Part shown: in pieces, positions 1 to 6,184 of the stretch
Layout of the letters: the number at the start of each line of letters is the position of its first letter
Position numbering within the stretch: position 1 is the first letter of the stretch
NCBI GenBank assembly: GCA_943333015.1
Contig: CALQRR010000085.1
Coordinates: forward strand, 1-7,014
DNA: 7,014 nt
Direction: 5' to 3'
From: Chitinophaga pinensis
GTDB lineage: Bacteria > Bacteroidota > Bacteroidia > M30B66
Made by a program: the position numbers and the translations under genes
Notes under the pieces: generated by a model
Database searches by the model: none
What the model was told of the DNA's origin: nothing
Seen by the model: the letters and a program-made list of their open reading frames with translations, nothing else

Positions 1-318
1 AACACGATCGAGCTGTTTGGACATGATGGGGCAAATGCTCTGGCAGGTGGTAAAGAAATAATCGGCAACATAGACTTTGCCTTTTACGGCCTCCTGCGTC
101 ACGGTTTTTCCGTCCTGATTGGTAAAGGCGAAATCGGGAATATGATGCCAGATGGTATCGTATTTTACCCCGTTGGCGGTGCGACTGCTATCGATCCGAT
201 GATTTCCGAGAATCGGTAATTTTTTATAGAAACGTGTTTTCGCTCCCGCATTAAAATAGTAAATCCCAAAAAGGAGGATGCAGGCAAGCGGAATTAGGAC
301 AGGAAGCAGACGTTTCAT
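1..318 (-). CDS. SCO1/SenC family protein, C-terminus cut by window edge
   Basis: The 106 residues in the window run from ATG at 318 to the left edge with no stop, so the C-terminal part is missing. Residues 4-22 are a hydrophobic segment after MKR, which should anchor the protein in the inner membrane with the rest in the periplasm. From about residue 60 the thioredoxin-like SCO fold begins (IPDFAFTNQDGKTV), followed by YFFTTCQSICP with the family CxxxCP motif at C92, C96 and P97. SCO proteins deliver copper to the CuA site of cytochrome oxidase or act as thiol oxidoreductases. The histidine that completes copper binding would lie beyond the edge, so copper binding cannot be confirmed. The gene lies 214 bases downstream of the secreted rhodanese on the same strand and may be cotranscribed with it or independent. 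Family assignment is firm; the exact role is inferred. Confidence 0.9.
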   Translation of the reverse strand, partial: MKRLLPVLIPLACILLFGIYYFNAGAKTRFYKKLPILGNHRIDSSRTANGVKYDTIWHHIPDFAFTNQDGKTVTQEAVKGKVYVADYFFTTCQSICPIMSKQLDRV

Positions 319-532
319 GCGGCAAATATCAGGTGAATCTTCAAGAGTGCGTTTTACGAAACTGTTCAGATCGGCACAATGTTCGATTTCGCGGGCGATT
401 TATATTTCTCAGGAATCACCTTCAAAACACAGGCGCTGAATGCTTCCGTGAGGCGTTGTTTAACCACTTGTCGAGGGTGATCAAGCTGACTAGACGCACC
501 TGTATGATTTATAACAATGCTTTTGGAGAAAT
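319..532 (-). other. Intergenic gap holding the end of an unassigned open frame
   Basis: No recognised gene lies between the SCO start and the rhodanese stop. One minus-strand frame stays open from inside the rhodanese gene down to a TGA at 366. Its translation outside the rhodanese ends in LDHPRQVVKQRLTEAF and then VIPEKYKSPAKSNIVPI. The only in-frame ATG (603-605) lies inside the rhodanese coding region, so this is most likely a chance frame, with a decayed small gene as the alternative. No convincing terminator or promoter was found. The octamer GATATTTG (330-323, minus strand) is one mismatch from TAnnTTTG but lies only 4 bases before the SCO ATG and has no -33 partner. Confidence 0.4.
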
Positions 533-955
533 TCAATCGTACGAACTGTTTGATTTTTTCACGGGCGCATCCAGCATTTCCACTGGTAATCCCGCATCTT
601 TCCAAGCATCGATGCCATTATCGAGTACAATGACGGTTGAAAACCCTTCTTCCAATAACCATTCAGCAGCAAGATTGCTCCGGTAGCCGCCTTGGCAGTA
701 TATAAATACAGGTTCGTATCGGGGCAGTTTTTTAGCTGTTTCCTTGAAGGATTTGTTGTCCCAATCGACATTTTTAGCCCCTTTGAGATGTTCGGCCTTA
801 AATTCATCGGCATTGCGCACATCCAACAAGGTGCCTTTGAGGTGCACCGTTTTTACCTGAAATACTTTTGGATCGAGTTTTTCGAGACGGCCTTTTTTCT
901 GCGCCGAAAGTGGAACGGCAAGCAGGATCGAAAGCAGGATTAGAATGTTTTTCAT
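533..955 (-). CDS. Secreted single-domain rhodanese-like sulfurtransferase
   Basis: This 140-residue protein has a clear N-terminal signal peptide. Residues 1-18 are MKN, a leucine/isoleucine core and LSA, with likely signal peptidase I cleavage before QKKG, which places the mature protein in the periplasm. The rest is one rhodanese domain: LLDVRNADEF at 43-52, H56 and KGAKNV at 58-63, and the active-site loop CQGGYRS at 87-93 with the catalytic cysteine C87. The loop resembles those of GlpE/PspE-type single-domain sulfurtransferases, which move sulfane sulfur from thiosulfate or persulfides to a thiophilic acceptor. The ATG lies 8 bases beyond the stop of the upstream CstB-like gene, so the two are almost surely cotranscribed, and a sulfur-handling role fits. 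The natural acceptor is unknown. Confidence 0.93.
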   Translation of the reverse strand: MKNILILLSILLAVPLSAQKKGRLEKLDPKVFQVKTVHLKGTLLDVRNADEFKAEHLKGAKNVDWDNKSFKETAKKLPRYEPVFIYCQGGYRSNLAAEWLLEEGFSTVIVLDNGIDAWKDAGLPVEMLDAPVKKSNSSYD

Positions 956-963
956 AGGGATGT

Positions 964-2292
964 TTAAAAAGTCAAAACGGCTTCGCCCAAATCATACACG
1001 GGCACATCTACAAAAGGCTGAATAATGCTTGCCCCTGCAGCAGAACGATAACCACCGGCACAATGGACAAGAATGGGTTTATCGGATGGAATTTCGGCCA
1101 TGCGTTCCCGTAATTCAGGAAGTGGAATTTCCAAAGCACCCGGGAAGATGCGTTTGGCCGCTGTTTCACCTGGATTACGAATATCGACAATGGTGAATTC
1201 GTTAGAAGAAGAACGCACCTCGTCCACATCTACTTCTTCGAGTGTTTCCGGGAGTTTAGATGGCGTAGTGAGTGCGCCTTTGATGCGACTTTCATATCCG
1301 ATTTTAGCTGCTTTGCGGATCAGGATTTCGAGTTTCTCCGTTGTTTCAGCGATGAGGTAAAATGGCTCTTCGGGGCCAACAATGGAACCCAGCCAAGTTT
1401 CAAATTTACCGCCATCCATGATGTTGATGCTCTGATACACATGGCCGTTGCGGAAATCGGTTTGCGGTCGGGCGTCGAGTACCAGTATTCCTTTTTCCAA
1501 TGGTGCATTGGCGGCAAGGCGGGGCACCAATTGGATGCTTGGTTCAAATGCAGCCGCACCGTGTTTGTTGAGGTTAACATCGTATCCAAAATACTTTGGA
1601 ACGAAAGGCTGATCTTGAATAAGTGCTTTTACAAATTCCGTTTCATCCGTGAGCTGAAACGCGTAATTAGTCCGGAGTTCCCGGCCGATAGTACTGGATA
1701 GATCGCTGCTCAGGTTTTTACCGCAGAGCGAACCAGCTCCGTGCGCCGGATACACGAGCACATCTTCGTGAAGTTTCTTGAGTTTATCCTGTACCGAATG
1801 ATACATTGCACGCGCCAGTTCTTCGCGTTGTGCCGTGAGATTTCCAACAGATTCGCGCAAATCGGGACGGCCAACATCTCCCACAAACAATGTGTCGCCG
1901 GAGAAAAGGGCATGCTCGTTTCCGTTTTCATCTTTCAACAGCACGCAAATACTGTCGGGCGAATGACCCGGTGTATTCATCGCCTGTAACGTGATTTTAC
2001 CAAGCTGAATCTGCTGTCCTTCATCAAAGGACGTGTGGACATAGTCAGCTCCAAGCAACTTGCTTACATAGATGGTTGCTCCAGTTGTTTGGGCTATTTC
2101 GTGGTGACTGGAAACGAAGTCGGCATGTGGATGCGTTTCTATAACAGCCGTGATTTTTGCCTGGTGTTTCTCGACGAAGTCATAGTACGGTTGTGGATCT
2201 CTTGCCGGATCAATGATCGCAGCCTGATTGTCGCTGATGATGATGTAGGAGCCGTGTGCCAGGCCTGTATCGTAGAGTTGTTCGATGATCAT
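964..2292 (-). CDS. CstB-like persulfide dioxygenase with pseudo-rhodanese and rhodanese domains
   Basis: This 442-residue cytoplasmic protein has three domains. Residues 1 to about 245 form an ETHE1-like metallo-beta-lactamase fold with THPHADF at 53-59, TPGH ending at H110, GDTLF with D133, and YPAHG with H184. By analogy with ETHE1-type persulfide dioxygenases, H54, H110 and D133 would hold a single Fe(II). Residues about 265-340 form a rhodanese-like domain (LDARPQTDF) whose active-site loop reads IAETTEK, without a cysteine. Residues about 360-442 form a complete rhodanese domain (VDIRNPGE, then CAGGYRS with C411). The order dioxygenase, pseudo-rhodanese, rhodanese, and the length match staphylococcal CstB, which oxidises low-molecular-weight persulfides and makes thiosulfate with sulfite. 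That activity is inferred here from architecture. The ATG at 2292 opens directly on the conserved first strand, and a TAnnTTTG box lies 20 bases upstream. It heads the minus-strand operon. Confidence 0.93.
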   Translation of the reverse strand: MIIEQLYDTGLAHGSYIIISDNQAAIIDPARDPQPYYDFVEKHQAKITAVIETHPHADFVSSHHEIAQTTGATIYVSKLLGADYVHTSFDEGQQIQLGKITLQAMNTPGHSPDSICVLLKDENGNEHALFSGDTLFVGDVGRPDLRESVGNLTAQREELARAMYHSVQDKLKKLHEDVLVYPAHGAGSLCGKNLSSDLSSTIGRELRTNYAFQLTDETEFVKALIQDQPFVPKYFGYDVNLNKHGAAAFEPSIQLVPRLAANAPLEKGILVLDARPQTDFRNGHVYQSINIMDGGKFETWLGSIVGPEEPFYLIAETTEKLEILIRKAAKIGYESRIKGALTTPSKLPETLEEVDVDEVRSSSNEFTIVDIRNPGETAAKRIFPGALEIPLPELRERMAEIPSDKPILVHCAGGYRSAAGASIIQPFVDVPVYDLGEAVLTF

Positions 2293-2312
2293 GGTTGGGT
2301 TTTTTGCGGGCG

Positions 2313-2320
2313 CAAAGATA
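2313..2320 (-). promoter_or_regulatory. -7 promoter box of the CstB-like gene
   Basis: The minus strand reads TATCTTTG, a full match to the Bacteroidota -7 consensus TAnnTTTG. It ends 20 bases before the ATG at 2292, so the leader would be short, about 14 bases. No TTG or TTTG lies 17-23 bases upstream. That position is occupied by the 18-bp palindrome at 2333-2350, so the promoter may be weak or may depend on a regulator. Confidence 0.6.
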
Positions 2321-2363
2321 AGGGATGTGCTGTCCCGATAGCTATCGGGAAATGGATGTGCTG
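2320..2363. repeat. 18-bp perfect palindrome flanked by 10-bp direct repeats
   Basis: TCCCGATAGCTATCGGGA at 2333-2350 is its own reverse complement. It is followed by AAT and bracketed by two exact copies of GGATGTGCTG at 2323-2332 and 2354-2363. With the preceding AAG/AAT the flanks match 12 of 13 bases with a 31-base period. The arrangement resembles a very small palindromic insertion with a target-site duplication, or a slipped tandem repeat. From memory, GATAGCTATC-cored palindromes are frequent between genes in Bacteroidota. The palindrome is centred near -35 of the predicted promoter of the CstB-like gene, so an operator role is an alternative. Confidence 0.75.
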
Positions 2364-2372
2364 ATTAATATT

Positions 2373-2431
2373 GAGCATTCGGAAGCCATTTTGTATCCTC
2401 GGACTGAAGTCCGAAGTCGCTTTTGGGAAAA
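2373..2431. repeat. First copy of a 60-bp imperfect direct repeat
   Basis: This block begins GAGCATTCG and ends TTGGGAAAA. It aligns to 2504-2563 with 51 of 60 columns identical, including one gap, by hand alignment. It contains the hairpin TCGGACT-GA-AGTCCGA at 2399-2414 (7-bp stem, 2-base loop). Confidence 0.8.
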
Positions 2432-2439
2432 CGAAGCAT

Positions 2440-2459
2440 CCTCGGGCTTTAGCCCGGGG
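2440..2459. repeat. Second REP-like hairpin
   Basis: The core CGGGCT-TT-AGCCCG (2443-2456) is a perfect 6-bp stem. It extends to 9 pairs at 2440-2459 with one T-G wobble. It shares the left half ATCCTCGGnCT with the first hairpin and is in the same orientation. No T-run follows, so it is not a standard intrinsic terminator. Confidence 0.75.
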
Positions 2460-2464
2460 TGTTC

Positions 2465-2483
2465 TTTGAGCAGAATGCTCAAA
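2465..2483. repeat. 8-bp perfect hairpin with GAA loop
   Basis: TTTGAGCA-GAA-TGCTCAAA forms a perfect 8-bp stem with a 3-base loop. Its right arm contains GAATGCTCAA, the inverted partner of 2371-2380, so this hairpin forms the right boundary of the palindromic unit. Confidence 0.7.
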
Positions 2484-2503
2484 CTCTGCTAGGCGAGAGA
2501 CGT

Positions 2504-2563
2504 GAGCATTCGTAGTGCCATTTTGTATTCTCGGTCTTAAGTCCGAGGTTGCTGTTGGGAAAA
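2504..2563. repeat. Second copy of the 60-bp direct repeat, with third REP-like hairpin
   Basis: This block is 85% identical to 2373-2431. Its hairpin (2530-2547) reads CTCGG-T-CTTAAG-T-CCGAG, symmetric except for a T-T mismatch. The stem bases differ from the first copy while the palindromic form is largely kept. The right end supplies the TTG of the presumed gldF promoter. Confidence 0.8.
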
Positions 2564-2576
2564 AGATGTATTTTTG
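2549..2576 (+). promoter_or_regulatory. Predicted promoter of the gldF operon
   Basis: TATTTTTG at 2569-2576 matches the Bacteroidota -7 consensus TAnnTTTG at every fixed base. TTG at 2549-2551 lies 17 bases upstream, slightly closer than the usual 19-21. Transcription would start near 2582, leaving a leader of about 25 bases before the gldF ATG at 2607. The -33 part lies inside the second copy of the 60-bp repeat. Confidence 0.6.
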
Positions 2577-2606
2577 CCCGTCCCTGCACAAAACAAGGGC
2601 TTTTGG

Positions 2607-3338
2607 ATGATAGCACTATTGCGGAAGGAGATTAGTAGTTTCCTCACATCGCTTATCGGATACAGCGTCATTACGATATTTCTGCTGGCGATTGGCCTTT
2701 TTCTCTGGGTGTTTCCGGGGAATTTTAACATTTTGGATGCTGGATTTGCATCCCTCGAGAGTCTGTTTGTGATCGCTCCTTGGGTGTTCATGTTCCTGAT
2801 TCCGGCCATCACCATGCGTTCTTTTGCCGAAGAGCAACGCACCGGAACCATTGAGCTGCTTCTCACCCGACCGCTGAGCGAATGGCAGATCATCACCGCA
2901 AAATACCTGGCAGGGCTTCTATTGGTTATCATTTCGGTGTTGCCAACGGTGGTGTATTATTTTAGTTTGAAGTCGCTGGGAAATCCGGTCGGCAACATTG
3001 ATTCGGGCGGAACCTGGGGTTCTTATCTGGGCTTGATATTTTTAGGAGGTTCCTTTGTTTCAATCGGTCTGTTTGCTTCTTCGCTCACCGAGAACCAGAT
3101 TGTTTCTTTCCTCATCGGGTTCTTTCTCTGCTTCTTTTTTTACGCAGGTTTTGATTCGATTGCCTCAATGGAATTTTTTCATCCCATCGATCAGCTCATC
3201 ATCAAACTGGGCATTAACGAACATTTCGGTTCTATGAGCCGGGGCGTGATCGATAGCCGCGATCTGGTATATTTTATCTCATTCACTGTATTTTTTCTCG
3301 CCCTCACACGTTTTCGTCTGTTGAGCCGCACCTGGTAA
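2607..3338 (+). CDS. gldF: Gliding-motility ABC transporter permease GldF
   Basis: This 243-residue integral membrane protein is of the ABC-2 permease type. It has about six membrane segments, near residues 18-36, 52-70, 101-119, 140-159, 163-181 and 220-235. The loop after the second segment carries the family signature (FAEEQRTGTIELLLTRPLS, 73-91), the likely contact with the ATPase. The N-terminus MIALLRKEISSFLTSLIGY is typical of GldF. An in-frame TTG at 2574 would add 11 residues but overlaps the -7 promoter box, so the ATG at 2607 is preferred. GldF works with GldG and the ATPase GldA in the ABC system needed for gliding in Flavobacterium johnsoniae. GldA is not in this window. The stop is 2 bases before the gldG ATG. 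The transported substrate is unknown, and gldFG also occur in non-gliding species, so motility cannot be concluded. Confidence 0.93.
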   Translation: MIALLRKEISSFLTSLIGYSVITIFLLAIGLFLWVFPGNFNILDAGFASLESLFVIAPWVFMFLIPAITMRSFAEEQRTGTIELLLTRPLSEWQIITAKYLAGLLLVIISVLPTVVYYFSLKSLGNPVGNIDSGGTWGSYLGLIFLGGSFVSIGLFASSLTENQIVSFLIGFFLCFFFYAGFDSIASMEFFHPIDQLIIKLGINEHFGSMSRGVIDSRDLVYFISFTVFFLALTRFRLLSRTW

Positions 3339-3340
3339 TT

Positions 3341-5089
3341 ATGGCAAAAGTTCCCTCTCCCTCATCCCGTTTGAAAAGGAGCGCCGTGTTTAACCTGGTG
3401 CTCCTGGTGGTTTTACTCGTGCTCGCCAATCTGGCCGCATCGTTTAAATTCACCCGCTTCGATCTTACCTCCGAAGGCCGCTATTCACTTAGTGAAACAA
3501 CCATTTCGCTGCTCGAAAATCTGGACGATTTCGTTTACATCAAAGTATATCTCGAGGGCGATTTGCCGGCAAACTATACCAAACTGCGCAATTCCACCCG
3601 CGAGTTGCTCGATGAGTTTCGAGCGTATTCTTCTTTCGTCGAATATGAGTTCATCAACCCATCCGAAAGTGAGAATGAAAAGGAACGCAAAGCCATTTAT
3701 CAGCAGTTGCTCGATGCGGGACTCACCTACACCAATCCGGTAGAGGAAAAAGCTTCAGGTGTTTCTCAAACCCTCATCTGGCCTGGTGCAATCATCAGTT
3801 TTAAAGGACGCACCTTGCCCTTGCAGTTGCTGAAAAGTCAGACCTATGCCAATGAAGAGGAACTTATCACCCGTTCGGTGAACGACCTCGAATACGAGAT
3901 GACCAATACCGTTCGCAAACTCGGTACGGTTATTAAACCACGCATTTGTTTCATCGAAGGTCATGGCGAACTCGATTCCCTCGATACCAAAGACCTCACA
4001 CTTTCGCTGGAAGAATATTATGCAGTTGAACGCAAACGGCTCGACAGCAACCTGACCAGCCTTGTTCTTCGCACCGAAAAAGGCGATACCGTTAAGTTTA
4101 TTCCCCGGTATAAGGCCATCATTGTTGCCAGCCCGGATTCGGTTTTTTCGGAAAAAGATAAATTCATCATCGATCAATACATCATGCGGGGCGGAAAAGT
4201 GCTCTGGCTGCTCAACAAGGTAGATGCATCGATGGACAGTCTGAGTATTTACAGCAACAAATTCGTGTATCCCACCGAGTTAAATCTGGATGATCAGTTG
4301 TTCCGCTATGGCGCACGTGTGAATCCTGATCTGGTGGCCGATCTGCGTGCTTCTGTCATTCCGGTGGTCGCAGGAATGGTGGGCAATCAACCGCGGTTTA
4401 TTCCTAAACGCTGGCCGTTTTTTCCGTTAAGTCTGCCAACGACCAATCACCCGGTGGTGAATAATCTCAATGCCACCCGGTTTGAATTTGTGAGTTCGGT
4501 GGATACTGTTGGCGCTCCAGAAATAAAAAAGACAGTGCTGCTGGCCAGTTCCAAGCGTTCGCGCATCTTGTCCACACCGGCCCGTATTTCACTCAATATT
4601 CTTCGTGAGACACCAGATCCGCGGATGTATTCCAGCTCCGGAATTCCATTTGCGGTATTGCTCGAAGGCACATTCACCTCGAATTTCCGAAACCGGATGT
4701 CGCCACAGATTTTGAACAACGATAAGATTGGTTTTGTGGAAGCGGCTATTAAACCTACGGCGATGATTGTGGTGGGCGATGGCGATGTGATCAAAAACAG
4801 TTACTCGCGTGCCACTGGCCGCATGGCTCCTCTGGGCTACGACCGTTATACGGGTGAGCTTTTCGGGAACAAAGATTTTCTACTCAACTGTGTCAATTAT
4901 TTGTGTGATGATTCCGGTCTGATTTCGGTTCGCTCCCGGGAAGTAAAACTCCGTTTGCTGGATGAAACGCAAGTGAAAGCCTCCCGCACGGCCATTCAGG
5001 TGAAAAATGTGCTGGTGCCGATTGTACTCATCCTGCTCACAGGTGTTTTGCTCACGTATTTGCGCAAACGTAAATTTGGCCGTCGCTAA
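3341..5089 (+). CDS. gldG: Gliding-motility-associated ABC auxiliary subunit GldG
   Basis: This 582-residue protein has one membrane segment at each end (about 16-34 and 556-573) and a large domain between them that should face the periplasm. It starts with MAKVPSPSSRLKRS, a short basic segment. After the first membrane segment comes FTRFDLTSEGRYSLSETT (37-54), the conserved opening of the GldG/ABC_transp_aux family, and FIEGHGE at 204-210 matches the conserved motif of the central domain. The tail YLRKRKFGRR is strongly basic and presumably cytoplasmic. The gene starts 2 bases after the gldF stop and ends 9 bases before the DUF4340 ATG, indicating one transcript and probably translational coupling. 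GldG partners the permease GldF. Its molecular role is not established, and no catalytic motif is evident. Confidence 0.93.
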   Translation: MAKVPSPSSRLKRSAVFNLVLLVVLLVLANLAASFKFTRFDLTSEGRYSLSETTISLLENLDDFVYIKVYLEGDLPANYTKLRNSTRELLDEFRAYSSFVEYEFINPSESENEKERKAIYQQLLDAGLTYTNPVEEKASGVSQTLIWPGAIISFKGRTLPLQLLKSQTYANEEELITRSVNDLEYEMTNTVRKLGTVIKPRICFIEGHGELDSLDTKDLTLSLEEYYAVERKRLDSNLTSLVLRTEKGDTVKFIPRYKAIIVASPDSVFSEKDKFIIDQYIMRGGKVLWLLNKVDASMDSLSIYSNKFVYPTELNLDDQLFRYGARVNPDLVADLRASVIPVVAGMVGNQPRFIPKRWPFFPLSLPTTNHPVVNNLNATRFEFVSSVDTVGAPEIKKTVLLASSKRSRILSTPARISLNILRETPDPRMYSSSGIPFAVLLEGTFTSNFRNRMSPQILNNDKIGFVEAAIKPTAMIVVGDGDVIKNSYSRATGRMAPLGYDRYTGELFGNKDFLLNCVNYLCDDSGLISVRSREVKLRLLDETQVKASRTAIQVKNVLVPIVLILLTGVLLTYLRKRKFGRR

Positions 5090-5098
5090 TTGCTGCTT

Positions 5099-6109
5099 AT
5101 GAAAACGAACCGACTACTGCTGATTGGAATTGTTCTGCTGGGCTGTGTTGTGACTTACCTGATCCTCAACAACGGTAGCAGCACACGTGGAGGAGATTTG
5201 AAGAATTTTACGGTGGAAGATACTGCTTCGGTCGATAAAATTTTCATTGCCGATAAGATGAACCACACCGCGCTACTCGAGCGGAAAGGCCCGGCTTCGT
5301 GGACCATCGATGGGAAATACGCCATTCGTCCGGACGGTATTAAGATGATTTTAGAAACGCTCAACAAGATGGTTGTCCGCGCACCAGTGGCCAAGTCGAT
5401 GGAGCAGAAAGTGCTGAAAGACCTTTCCGGTCCAATTCAGAAGAAAGTGGAGATTTACCAGAACGGGCGGTTGACGAACGTCATTTTCATGGCCGGAGAA
5501 ACGCCCGATAAGTTGGCTACCTATATGTTGATAGACGGATCCGACACGCCTTATGAAGTGCATATTCCGGGTCACCGTGGATTTTTACAAACGCGCTTTG
5601 TTTCCGATGGTCGTCTCTGGCGCGATCCGGTGATATTTCGCTACGATTACCGGGACATGCGTTCGGTAGAAGTGGTTTATCCTGGGCAGCCGCAAGATGG
5701 TTTCACAGTGAAGTACGATGGAAAAGTAACCTCTCTGTTGCACCCGGGAAGCACGCAGCCCGATCCGGCGCTCGATTCACTTCGTGCATTTGAGTACCTC
5801 AATGGTTTCCGAAACATCGGGTATGAATTTGAGGTGGTGGAAACGTTTTCGAAAACGATTAAAGATTCGATACTGGCTTCACAGCCGTTTATAGTGGTCA
5901 CCGTGACCGATAAAACGGGCGCCAAAAACCTGGTGAAAGGCTATCGCCGGCCAGCCAATCTCACGTCGGATGTTCCGGAAGAGGAACGCGCACCGTTCGA
6001 CACAGATCGTTTATACGCGGTAATAAATAACGGGAAAGATTTTGTGCTCGTTCAATATTTCCAGTTCGACAAGGTGATCAAGCCCGCAGGATGGTTCCTA
6101 CGCCGGTAA
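5099..6109 (+). CDS. DUF4340-like membrane-anchored protein
   Basis: This 336-residue protein starts with a hydrophobic anchor (residues 6-23) followed by a hydrophilic body that should lie in the periplasm. The body resembles the DUF4340 family: WTIDGKYAIRPDGIKMILETLNKM near residues 66-90 and repeated strand-rich segments such as KKVEIYQNGRLTNVIFMAGE. An in-frame TTG at 5090 adds only three residues. The ATG at 5099 followed by KTNR is the better start. L13-L14-G15-C16 is a possible loose lipobox, but hydrophobic residues continue past C16, so a plain transmembrane anchor is as likely. DUF4340 proteins commonly follow GldG-type genes, which suggests a third extracytoplasmic component of the same ABC system. 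Function is unknown, and the family call rests on recall of its pattern. Confidence 0.8.
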   Translation: MKTNRLLLIGIVLLGCVVTYLILNNGSSTRGGDLKNFTVEDTASVDKIFIADKMNHTALLERKGPASWTIDGKYAIRPDGIKMILETLNKMVVRAPVAKSMEQKVLKDLSGPIQKKVEIYQNGRLTNVIFMAGETPDKLATYMLIDGSDTPYEVHIPGHRGFLQTRFVSDGRLWRDPVIFRYDYRDMRSVEVVYPGQPQDGFTVKYDGKVTSLLHPGSTQPDPALDSLRAFEYLNGFRNIGYEFEVVETFSKTIKDSILASQPFIVVTVTDKTGAKNLVKGYRRPANLTSDVPEEERAPFDTDRLYAVINNGKDFVLVQYFQFDKVIKPAGWFLRR

Positions 6110-6130
6110 AATATACGGTTCATATTTTTT
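6108..6130 (+). terminator. Weak A/T hairpin after the gld operon
   Basis: AAAATAT (6108-6114) and ATATTTT (6122-6128) can pair around a 7-base loop, with two more Ts after. The stem begins inside the TAA stop codon. It contains only A-T pairs and is therefore marginal. Its place between the DUF4340 gene and the dnaN promoter fits a terminator, but chance is possible. Confidence 0.3.
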
Positions 6131-6155
6131 CGTTCCGGAAGCCATCATCAAGTGG

Positions 6156-6184
6156 TTGTAATTTCTGTCAATCCTCTATCTTTA
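6156..6184 (+). promoter_or_regulatory. Predicted promoter of dnaN
   Basis: TTG at 6156-6158 is followed after 18 bases by TATCTTTA at 6177-6184, which matches TAnnTTTG except for the final base. The start would fall near 6190, 18 bases before the ATG at 6208. The leader is A-rich (AAATAAAAAGAAAGC) and has no strong Shine-Dalgarno, as is usual in Bacteroidota. Confidence 0.55.

Larger units (their letters stand above)
2371..2482. repeat. 112-bp segment bounded by 10-bp inverted repeats, holding two REP-like hairpins
   Basis: TTGAGCATTC at 2371-2380 and its exact reverse complement GAATGCTCAA at 2473-2482 bound a segment containing the first and second REP-like hairpins. This looks like a small non-coding palindromic unit (BIME-like or MITE-like). 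No target-site duplication is visible outside the inverted repeats, and no transposase is encoded in the window. Confidence 0.55.

Noticed and set aside
323..330. Promoter for the SCO gene
   Set aside because: GATATTTG on the minus strand is close to the consensus but only 4 bases from the ATG and lacks a -33 partner.
333..686. 117-codon plus-strand open frame over the SCO-rhodanese gap
   Set aside because: Its second half is antisense to the rhodanese domain and it has no recognisable domain.
2440..2459. Intrinsic terminator
   Set aside because: The hairpin is GC-rich but has no T-run on either strand, and it lies between divergent promoters where no transcript should end.
2373..2563. CRISPR array
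   Set aside because: There are only two long imperfect copies 131 bases apart plus short hairpins, without regular spacing, uniform spacers or cas genes.
2289..2591. 100-codon minus-strand open frame across the intergenic repeats
   Set aside because: It is made of translated repeat sequence and ends at the CstB-like start. The region is better explained as non-coding repeats and promoters.
2537..2932. 131-codon minus-strand open frame reaching into the repeat region
   Set aside because: It is antisense to the gldF N-terminal half and runs into the repeats. Its composition is unlike the neighbouring genes.
3755..4177. 140-codon open frame on the minus strand
   Set aside because: It is antisense to the conserved central part of gldG, with no family resemblance.
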